A stretch of 64,000 nt of DNA, taken from contig JANQAC010000001.1 in NCBI GenBank assembly GCA_024707255.1, positions 1,674,001 to 1,738,000 on the forward strand, written 5' to 3'. Made by a program: the position numbers and the translations under genes. Of this stretch, positions 18,209 through 25,290 are shown one piece after another. Numbering within the stretch: the first letter of the stretch is position 1; each line of letters opens with the position of its first letter. The stretch comes from Asticcacaulis sp. (GTDB lineage Bacteria > Pseudomonadota > Alphaproteobacteria > Caulobacterales > Caulobacteraceae). The notes under the pieces were generated by a model that saw nothing but the letters and a program-made list of their open reading frames with translations, was not told the origin of the DNA and did no database searches.

Positions 18209-18507
18209 CGGCATCTGGCCACCAGGTTTGACAGGGCTTCGAGATAGTCGGCAAAGGCCTTGCGACCGGCCGGTGTGATATGCGCACGAGTCAGCGGCTT
18301 GCGGCCCTGAAAGCTCTTGATGATCTCGACATAGCCGGCCTCTTCCAGCTTACGCAGATGGACCGAGAGATTGCCCTGGGTCGCTTCCAGCACCGCCTTC
18401 AATTCGTTGAAGTCAGCGGCTTCGGCGTCCATCAAATAGGCCATGATTCCCAGACGCAGGCGTCCGTGAATGGCGTCATCCAGTTTGTTGATGTCGAAGC
18501 CGGCCAT
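18205..18507 (-). CDS. Winged-helix transcriptional regulator
   Basis: The product has 100 residues and is a single winged helix of the ArsR/MarR-like type: LDDAIHGRLRLGIMAYL, FNELKAVLEATQGNLSVHLRKLEEAGYVEI, the wing KSFQGRKPLTRAHITPAG, and a C-terminal helix. A longer open frame extends upstream, but it would run through the neighbouring membrane gene in another frame, and the ATG at 18507 lies two bases after that gene's stop. It is the last gene of a compact operon with two paralogous membrane proteins and probably controls that operon. Confidence 0.88.
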   Translation of the reverse strand: MAGFDINKLDDAIHGRLRLGIMAYLMDAEAADFNELKAVLEATQGNLSVHLRKLEEAGYVEIIKSFQGRKPLTRAHITPAGRKAFADYLEALSNLVARCR

Positions 18508-18509
18508 GA

Positions 18510-19112
18510 TTATTTGCTGGCCTGCCGCATCATGTACCAGCCGCCGCCGCCCATGATGACAAACAAGGCAATGCCCAGCACCAGCACATAGTGCGGCGTG
18601 CCGATCAGAAGGCCCAGTGTCAGGGTGGTGATGAACCAGCCGGCCGATATGACCGCCAGCCACGCCTCCCTGCGGATCATGTAGGCGGTGAACCACACCG
18701 CGCCCTGGAAGGCGCAGACCGTGATCGGATACAACAGCCAGATCAGGATACTCTTTTCGGTGATGGCGGCGTAGGCAAACACGCCGATCATGAACAGATT
18801 GGCCAGACCGGCGCTGCTGAAGGCGGCGTTGAGCGCACGCGTCGCCACCCCGTTCTTCGGCACCTTGCGGTCGCGCCACAGGATAATGCACATCACCGCC
18901 AGGAAAACCACTGTCGGCAGGAAGCCGGCGATCAGATTGCCCCAGACACCGATATTAACGATGCCGGCCAGATGAATCCATTGCACCAGGCACTGCAATC
19001 CATAGCACACGCCACCGGTCAGATAGAGCGCGCCGCCGGAAATCCGCACCCGCGCGCCTTCGCTGACCAGCGCCTTTACAAAGGCCAGATCGGCTTCGAT
19101 ACCCTTGGTCAT
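18510..19112 (-). CDS. Integral membrane protein, tandem paralogue B
   Basis: This 200-residue protein begins with a soluble helix (ADLAFVKALVSEGARV) and then has about six membrane helices. Conserved patches shared with the next gene upstream include GVATRALNAAFSSAGLANL, ILIWLLYPITVCAFQGAVW and MIRREAWLAVISAGWFITT. The two are clearly products of gene duplication. The start overlaps the upstream paralogue by four bases, and the winged-helix gene starts two bases beyond its stop. I recognise no named family. Confidence 0.8.
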   Translation of the reverse strand: MTKGIEADLAFVKALVSEGARVRISGGALYLTGGVCYGLQCLVQWIHLAGIVNIGVWGNLIAGFLPTVVFLAVMCIILWRDRKVPKNGVATRALNAAFSSAGLANLFMIGVFAYAAITEKSILIWLLYPITVCAFQGAVWFTAYMIRREAWLAVISAGWFITTLTLGLLIGTPHYVLVLGIALFVIMGGGGWYMMRQASK

Positions 19113-19741
19113 ATGGCGTCTCCCTTTTGGCGACGATCAATGGCCATCATGGTCCAGCCGGCGCCGCCCATCAGCACGATCAGGGCGATGCCGAGCACGA
19201 GCAGATAGGGCTGCGGTTGTCGGATCAACAGGCCCAGGGCGACCGTGGTGATGAACCAGCCGGCGGAAACGCCTATCAGCCACAGCTTGCGCCGGATCAT
19301 GTAAGCCACATACCAGACAGCGCCCATGAAGGCACATATCACCACGGGATAGAGCAGCCAGATCAGCAGGCTTTTCTGTGTATTAGCAACATAGCCGAAG
19401 ACAACGGCAATGGCGAGATTGGCCAGGCCCGCCGAACCATAGGCGGCATTGAGCGCGCGCGTGGCGACGCCCTGCGGCCCGGCCTTGCGGCCTTGCCAGG
19501 CGACATAGATGATGACGGGAATGGTCACGGCGATGGGGAACAGGATCAGGGTCCAGTTTACCAGCGCGGTCTGCGGCCAGCCGAACGCATCCTGCGCCCA
19601 GTAGGCCAGACAGTCGATACCATAGGCCGGGCCGGCGGTCAGGAAGACGATGCCGGCTGCCCCTTGCGCCTTCGGGCCCTCGCTGACGAGGGCCTTCAGG
19701 AAGGCAAGGTCTTTATGGACGTCCTCGCCCGGTTCAGTCAT
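19109..19741 (-). CDS. Integral membrane protein, tandem paralogue A
   Basis: This 210-residue protein is a paralogue of the following gene, sharing DLAFLKALVSEGPKAQG, GVATRALNAAYGSAGLANL, LLIWLLYPVVICAFMGAVW and IRRKLWLIGVSAGWFITT. About six membrane helices are predicted. Its start overlaps the acyltransferase stop by four bases (ATGA type) and its stop overlaps the next start by four, so acyltransferase, both paralogues and the winged-helix regulator form one translationally coupled operon. Function is unknown. Confidence 0.8.
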   Translation of the reverse strand: MTEPGEDVHKDLAFLKALVSEGPKAQGAAGIVFLTAGPAYGIDCLAYWAQDAFGWPQTALVNWTLILFPIAVTIPVIIYVAWQGRKAGPQGVATRALNAAYGSAGLANLAIAVVFGYVANTQKSLLIWLLYPVVICAFMGAVWYVAYMIRRKLWLIGVSAGWFITTVALGLLIRQPQPYLLVLGIALIVLMGGAGWTMMAIDRRQKGDAI

Positions 19742-20972
19742 GCCCCATCTCCTAATATGGCCTCCTGGCCCTGGCTTGCGCGTTTCACCTTACGGCGGCG
19801 GCCATTGAGAATCGCCCCGATGAAGGTGTAGCGTACCATAAATTGATAGGTGAACAGTCCGATCATCACCGTCGCCAGCAAAACCCCGGCAAATTTCAGT
19901 TCGGCCGGGCCGGGCAGGTTGCGCACGAATAGTTGCAGCGCCATGACCACAGGGATGTGCAGGATATAGATCCAGTAGGAGGCATCCGACAGATAGCGCA
20001 GTACCGGGTTTTCGCGTTTCAGAAAGGCATGGGCGGCACCAATCAGGCCGAGTGTCCACGACCAGCCGGTCAGCAGGTAAAGTGCCAGATAGAGCGGGTG
20101 GTCGCTGCCTTTCGCGGGCGTGATGACAGGCGTCAGGCCAACCATGTTCAGGCAGATGACCGTACCGATGGCCGCGGCGGGCAGGTGTGCCCACCAACGC
20201 TTCGCCAGATGGCTCAGCAGGTCCGGCGAACGGTGCAGGAACCAGCCAAAAGCAAAGGCCGTGGTGAAAGCCGCCAGGGCGGGCGTATTGATCATAACGC
20301 CCGCATCCGGGGTGGGGATGCCGAACCACATCAGCCAGGCGGGATTGGCATAAAGGGCGGCAAAGGCCGGCAGGATCAGGACGGCACCGATCAGATCGGT
20401 ACGCGTCAGGAAGCCGATGACAGTGTCAAACATCCGGCCCAGAATGCCGCCGATATGCAGCACGTCGGTCACCAGCTTGAGGACGATGGCGCCGCCATAG
20501 AGCCACAGCAGGGCATAAAGGAACCACAGGTGCGTAAGCGGAAAATTCTGGGGGTAAGCCCCGGCGCTGGCGGGGGTGTGCCGGCAGGCGTCCCCGGCGG
20601 CGGCATATAGGCAAAGAGCATGACGCTGATGATAGCGGTAAAGACGATCGGCCAGAAGGCCACCAGCGGCACGCCGACCCGGATCAGGCGGTTTTTGATA
20701 AAGCCGCCAAGCCCGCGCCTGTCCACCAGCATATGCGCGAAGAACCCGGCCATGACGAAGAAGGTCATCATGCGGAACATGTGGATGACGTAGAACAGCA
20801 GGCCTAAACCAACAGACGAACTGGCATCCTTCAGCACCCACACCTGGGGTTCGATAAAGGACATGGTGGTATGCAGGGCGACACCGAGCAGAAGCGCGCC
20901 GGCGCGCACGGCATCGAGATCGTGAAAACGCTCGGAATGGGTACTCACAGACAGTTTTGTCGTCACAGACAT
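19738..20972 (-). CDS. Acyltransferase-3 / OpgC-like membrane protein, frameshifted
   Basis: Frames 20469-20972 and the downstream part of 19738-21003 join into about 411 residues if one base is restored between roughly 20545 and 20580. The N-terminal part starts at ATG 20972 and has DLDAVRAGALLLGVALHTTM, the Arg/His motif of acyltransferase family 3. The rest supplies the remaining helices, with THLWFLYALLWL and DASYWIYILHIPVVM. Such proteins O-acylate exported polysaccharides, glucans or lipids. The junction region contains G5 runs at 20550-20554 and 20572-20576, plausible places for an indel error. It heads the operon with the two paralogous membrane proteins. Confidence 0.85.
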
Positions 20973-21027
20973 AATGACCTCCCGTCAGGGCCGATTGCCC
21001 CAATGTGGCGACAGATATATCAACAAG

Positions 21028-21060
21028 TTTGAAATGTAAACCAGTTTGTATATTTCAAGA
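21028..21060. promoter_or_regulatory. Imperfect palindrome in a divergent promoter
   Basis: Within the 136-base gap between the divergent acyltransferase and hydrolase genes, TTGAAAT and ATTTCAA face each other at 21029-21057. An inner pair TGTAAAC and GTTTGTA is separated by two bases (21035-21050). Such symmetry is typical of TetR-type operators. No regulator gene of that family is adjacent, though the winged-helix protein of the operon is a candidate binder. Confidence 0.4.
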
Positions 21061-21108
21061 TTGCGCCCGTCATCAAAGCTTCGATAAATCATGTGAAAAG
21101 GGGCGGGT

Positions 21109-21999
21109 ATGAGCGAAACAATCGATAAAAAAACACGCGGCCTGGCTTTCGCCTGGCGGCTTTTGCGCCTGACCGGCCTTGGTCTGGCGGGCGCCTGTCT
21201 CGCCGCCTGGCTGATGGCGGTCGGGTATCTCTATATCGAACAGCGTCACCTGCTCTTTTACCCGGAACGCGAGACTGAAGCCCTAGCCATAAAAGGCCTG
21301 GACTTGCAGGATGTGCGCATCCATACGCCTGATGGCGAGACCCTGCAGGCACTTTATGAGGCGCCCCGGCCAGGCCAGCCGGTCATCCTGTTCCTTCACG
21401 GCCAGAGCGGCACCTTGATGATGGGCAAGTGGCGCTATATCCGGATGCACAAACAAGGGGTGGGTTATCTGGCGCTGGCCTATCGCGGCTATTCCGGCTC
21501 GACCGGCACGCCATCGGAAAAGGGGCTGCTGATCGATGGCCTGGCGGCCTATGACTGGCTGAAAGCGAAAGGGTTTCGGGATTCCGACATCGTCATTCAT
21601 GGCCATTCGCTGGGCACCGGAGTCGCCACCTATGCGGCCACGCAGCGGCCGGCGCGGGCGCTGATCCTCGAAGCACCCTTTACCGCCGCCAGCGATGTCG
21701 GGGCCGAGCGTTATCCGCTCATTCCGGTATCGATTTTAATGAAGGACAAGTTCCTGAACCGCGAACGCATCAGGGACGTCCATATGCCCGTGCTGATCGC
21801 CCACGGCGACAAGGACAGCGTTATTCCCTTTCGGCAGGGCGAGCGCCTGTATGCCCTGGCCAATGATCCGAAGGTGTTCGTAAGAATGCACGGGTCAGAG
21901 CATAATACCCTGACCCGTGACGGCGTTTATCCTTATTACTGGAAGTTTCTGGGATTGCTGGAGACTGATGTCGATCCGGCAATCGTCATCGCCAGATAG
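21109..21999 (+). CDS. Membrane-anchored alpha/beta hydrolase (BEM46/ABHD13-like)
   Basis: The product has 296 residues. A single N-terminal transmembrane helix (residues 18-45) anchors a serine hydrolase fold with oxyanion segment ILFLHGQSGTLMMG, nucleophile elbow HGHSLGTG, acid in LIAHGDKDSVIP and catalytic histidine in GSEHNT. Members of this BEM46/ABHD13-like group are esterases or thioesterases of mostly unknown substrate. An AAAAGGGG stretch precedes the ATG. Its stop directly abuts the stop of the convergent Yip1 gene. Confidence 0.9.
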   Translation: MSETIDKKTRGLAFAWRLLRLTGLGLAGACLAAWLMAVGYLYIEQRHLLFYPERETEALAIKGLDLQDVRIHTPDGETLQALYEAPRPGQPVILFLHGQSGTLMMGKWRYIRMHKQGVGYLALAYRGYSGSTGTPSEKGLLIDGLAAYDWLKAKGFRDSDIVIHGHSLGTGVATYAATQRPARALILEAPFTAASDVGAERYPLIPVSILMKDKFLNRERIRDVHMPVLIAHGDKDSVIPFRQGERLYALANDPKVFVRMHGSEHNTLTRDGVYPYYWKFLGLLETDVDPAIVIAR

Positions 22000-23244
22000 C
22001 TACTGTGTGAGCGCTTTCGCGCGGCCGACATCGACGCTGGCGACCACCGCTTTCAGGGTGCCCATATCGACATTATCCCCTTCCGCCGCCACGCTGATGC
22101 GGCCATCGGAAACAATGGCATATTCACCGTGCTTGGCCGCGTTATCCCACTTTTCCGTGACCATGCGGCCGTTTTCGGTGGTGACCTTTTCGTAGCCGGT
22201 GGCGCTGCTGCTCGATGAGTTCAGGTTCATTGCCGCCGCCATGGCGCCGATACCGGCCACTGTGCCCATGTCGGTGACGGTGACATTCACCGTGCCGTCA
22301 CCGATATGATAGGTGCCCTTGGCGGTGGAGACGGCGATGCCGCCCGCGCCGCCGGAACTGGTATTGTCATCGGTGCGCGCGGCACCGTTATAGGCGGGTG
22401 GCAAAAGGGCCAGAAGCGCCGAGGCATCGGCCAGCTTGACCACTGACTGGCCGGTCTGGGCCGCCGAGGCTTGCGCCGCCATCTGGTTGGCCGCGGCTTC
22501 CATCTGATTGGCGGCCTCTTCCATCCCGGAGACATTGGGCGCGACGATCGCGCGATTATTGAACGCGAAGCCGCCCATATGCCCCATCCCGCCAGTGGCC
22601 ATCATGCCGGCGCTGGTAACGGCACCGGCAACAGCGCCGATGATCATGGCCAGGACGATATAAACAATCGCCACAACGATCATGTAGACCACGGTTTTGT
22701 CGGCGGGGTTTTTCATCAGTTTCGGCAGACCGAGATAGAAGAGGTATATGCCGTAGAGTGCGCCAAGCAGGGCCAGTATGCCGAGCATTGGGAACAGGCC
22801 GAAGATGGACGCCACCCAGCCGGCCGTAGACGCGTAAGCTGCAAGCTTGAGCGCCTGGATGAAGTTTTTCTGGCCGTTGAAACTGGGGGCCAGCCCATCG
22901 ATGACGAGCGCCACCACATAGATCATGATCAGCGAGAGCACGTAGCTCAATACGGCGCCGACAATCGCCATCAGCAGAGGCGTATGAAAGGAAAACCCGA
23001 GCGCACCCACACCAAATACCACGCCGCCAATGGCGCTGGCCGCCGGGCCGATGGCGGCCAGCGGCATGATATAGCTGGTATAGAGCTGTTGAACGGTCGG
23101 CGTTTCGCGCTCGATCACATCCCAAGTCGGCGAGGGCTTGAGCAGGATGGCCTGCACCCGTTCGATCAGATTGTTCGGGTTCTTCGGGTTGGCGTAGGGA
23201 TTGGGGTCCGGCGCTTGCACGGGGGGAACGGAGTCGTCGGTCAT
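22000..23244 (-). CDS. Yip1-family membrane protein with Ala-rich tail
   Basis: The ATG at 23244 gives 414 residues; the frame is open further upstream, but MTDDSVPP is the likely start. Residues ~20-230 match the bacterial Yip1 domain, with NLIERVQAILLKPSPTWDVI, about five membrane helices and the proline-containing YLFYLGLPKLMKNP. The C-terminal ~170 residues form a soluble, Ala/Gln-rich region (AANQMEAAANQMAAQ) followed by a domain with VNVTVTDMGTVAG that I do not recognise. Function of bacterial Yip1 proteins is unknown. Confidence 0.82.
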   Translation of the reverse strand: MTDDSVPPVQAPDPNPYANPKNPNNLIERVQAILLKPSPTWDVIERETPTVQQLYTSYIMPLAAIGPAASAIGGVVFGVGALGFSFHTPLLMAIVGAVLSYVLSLIMIYVVALVIDGLAPSFNGQKNFIQALKLAAYASTAGWVASIFGLFPMLGILALLGALYGIYLFYLGLPKLMKNPADKTVVYMIVVAIVYIVLAMIIGAVAGAVTSAGMMATGGMGHMGGFAFNNRAIVAPNVSGMEEAANQMEAAANQMAAQASAAQTGQSVVKLADASALLALLPPAYNGAARTDDNTSSGGAGGIAVSTAKGTYHIGDGTVNVTVTDMGTVAGIGAMAAAMNLNSSSSSATGYEKVTTENGRMVTEKWDNAAKHGEYAIVSDGRISVAAEGDNVDMGTLKAVVASVDVGRAKALTQ

Positions 23245-23332
23245 GTATGGGATCGCCCTGTCAGTGGATAATACATACGCTGGCACTGGCGGGGCAATAT
23301 GAGAATTTCGCCCCAATAAGGCGAGCATGGCC

Positions 23333-23364
23333 AAAAAAGAACCCCCGGTCAATCAACCGGAGGC
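23333..23364 (-). terminator. Rho-independent terminator after the MHS transporter gene
   Basis: Read on the minus strand, CTCCGGTT and GACCGGGG form a stem around a four-base loop, followed by TTCTTTTTT (A6 on the plus strand at 23333-23338). It lies about 110 bases past the MFS gene stop and before the Yip1 gene, so it separates the two transcripts. A second stem, CGCCGC and GCGGCG, lies at 23435-23450. Confidence 0.7.
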
Positions 23365-23469
23365 CCTTTCGTTTCAACGTTTTCGTGATACTTCTCCGAT
23401 GCGCTTGCGCATCGGCAAGGGCAAGGCCCGCCGCCGCTTATGCGGCGAGTCTTAACTAGCGCTTGAGCG

Positions 23470-25119
23470 TTATTCCTTAAAATCGATATGCCGGTTGTCC
23501 TTGATGGTGAACAGCCCGATCAAGACCGTCAGGGCGGCGATCCCCACCGGATACCACAGGCCGTCATAGATGCCGCCGGTCGCCGCCACGATGGTGAATG
23601 TGATGAAGGGCAGCAGGCCGCCGAACCAGCCATTGCCGAAGTGATAGGGCAGGGACATGGCGCTGTAGCGGATGCGTGCCGGGAACATCTCCACCAGCGC
23701 GGCCGCCATCGGGGCATAGACCATGGTGACCAGAACTACCAGCAGGGTCAGGATGCCGATGGTTTTCGGAAAATCAATCTGCGCTGTGTCGGCCTTGGCC
23801 GGATAACCGGCGATTTTCAGGGCCGCGCCCACCTGTTCGGCGAAATCGGCCTGTCCGGCTTTCAGAGCGTCTGCGGCCAGCCCGCGGCCCTCGAAGGCGG
23901 GGATGACCGTCTGGCCGATACGGACACTGGCTATCGTGCCGGCAGGGGCGGCTTCATTGGTATAGCTGATGCCGCCCTTGGCGAGATACGACTTGGCGAT
24001 GTCGCAGGATTGCAGGAATTTCGCCTTGCCGACCGGGTCGAACTGGACGGCGCAGGCGGTCTGATCGGCCACGACCACAACTGGCGAGGCTGTTTGCGCA
24101 TGTTCGAGCGCCGGGCTGACGGCGCCGGTCAGCATCTGGAACAGCGGGAAATAGCCGATGGCGGCCAGCACCAGGCCGGCCAGAATGATGGGCTTGCGGC
24201 CGATGCGGTCCGACAGCCAGCCGAAAAAGATGAAGAACGGCGTGGCGATGACCAGCGCGCCGCCGATCAACCAATAGGAGGTGGCCAGGTCGACATGCAG
24301 CATCTTTTGCAGGAAGAACAGGGCGTAGAACTGGCCGGTATACCACACCACGCCCTGGCCCATGACAAGACCAAACAGGGCAATCAATACGATCTTGAGG
24401 TTCGACCATTTCAGGAAGGCTTCGGAAAGCGGTGATTTCGCCGTGCGGCCTTCATTCTTCATGGCCTGGAAGACCGGGCTTTCATTGAGCTTCATCCGTA
24501 TCCAGATCGACACCAGTAAAAGCACGATCGAGAACAGGAAGGGCAGGCGCCAGCCCCACGCCTTGAAATCTGCTTCGGAGACGTAGTGTTGGGTCACGCC
24601 GATGGCGACCAGGGCCAGCAGCAGGCCGAGCGTGGCCGTGGTCTGGATCCAGGCGGTCATCTGGCCGCGCTTGTTATCCGGCGAATGCTCGGCCACATAG
24701 GTGGCGGCCCCGCCGTATTCGCCGCCCATGGCCGGGCCCTGCACAAGACGCAGGCCGATCAGGATGATGGGGGCGGCGATGCCGATCTGGTGATAGGTGG
24801 GCAGGACGCCAACCAGGAAGGTGGACAGGCCCATAATGATCATGGTGATCAGGAAGGTGTGCTTGCGGCCGACCTTGTCGCCCATGCCGCCGAAGACCAT
24901 GGCGCCGAAGGGCCGCACGATAAAGCCGGCAGCCAGGGCCAGAAGCGCGAAGATGAAGGAGGTGGTCGGGTTGATGCCCTTCACCTCGAAGAACTGCGCC
25001 CCCATAATGGCGGCCAGCGTGCCGAAGATGTAGAAATCGAACCACTCGAAGATGGTGCCGAGCGATGACGCCCCGATCACCAGAGCCATGCTTTGTTTTT
25101 TATGTGCCGTTTCGCCCAT
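23470..25119 (-). CDS. MHS-family MFS transporter with periplasmic insertion
   Basis: This 549-residue proton symporter belongs to the metabolite:H+ symporter branch (ProP, ShiA, KgtP relatives). Evidence is GTIFEWFDFYIFG at the first helix, FGGMGDKVGRKHTFL in loop 2-3, RLVQGPAMGGEYGGAA and GWLSDRIGRKPIILAG. Twelve helices are visible. A soluble insertion of about 110 residues (roughly 345-450) with two cysteines separates late helices; most MHS proteins have only a short loop here. The substrate is unknown and no catabolic genes are adjacent. A terminator follows. Confidence 0.88.
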   Translation of the reverse strand: MGETAHKKQSMALVIGASSLGTIFEWFDFYIFGTLAAIMGAQFFEVKGINPTTSFIFALLALAAGFIVRPFGAMVFGGMGDKVGRKHTFLITMIIMGLSTFLVGVLPTYHQIGIAAPIILIGLRLVQGPAMGGEYGGAATYVAEHSPDNKRGQMTAWIQTTATLGLLLALVAIGVTQHYVSEADFKAWGWRLPFLFSIVLLLVSIWIRMKLNESPVFQAMKNEGRTAKSPLSEAFLKWSNLKIVLIALFGLVMGQGVVWYTGQFYALFFLQKMLHVDLATSYWLIGGALVIATPFFIFFGWLSDRIGRKPIILAGLVLAAIGYFPLFQMLTGAVSPALEHAQTASPVVVVADQTACAVQFDPVGKAKFLQSCDIAKSYLAKGGISYTNEAAPAGTIASVRIGQTVIPAFEGRGLAADALKAGQADFAEQVGAALKIAGYPAKADTAQIDFPKTIGILTLLVVLVTMVYAPMAAALVEMFPARIRYSAMSLPYHFGNGWFGGLLPFITFTIVAATGGIYDGLWYPVGIAALTVLIGLFTIKDNRHIDFKE

Positions 25120-25237
25120 AACGTCTCAACCCCTTGCTTTGCTTATGCACCCGATTACCGGATGTGACTTTCGTCTCTTTGAAAGCAGAAATGGCACAGG
25201 CGCGGCAGGACGGCAAGAGATTAGCCGCCAGCATGAT

Positions 25238-25271
25238 AAAACCCTCCGGCGATTTCGCGCCGGAGGGTTTT
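25238..25271. terminator. Strong bidirectional terminator
   Basis: CCCTCCGGCG (25242-25251) and CGCCGGAGGG (25258-25267) form a perfect 10-bp stem with a six-base loop, flanked by AAAA on one side and TTTT on the other. It works on both strands. It lies just past the stop of the M1 aminopeptidase gene, before the MHS transporter start. Confidence 0.9.
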
Positions 25272-25290
25272 ATTTGGTTGAAACCGAAGC

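Noticed and set aside
18508..18891. Long N-terminal extension of the winged-helix regulator
   Set aside because: It would overlap the neighbouring membrane-protein gene in another frame, while an ATG at 18507 gives a complete winged helix.
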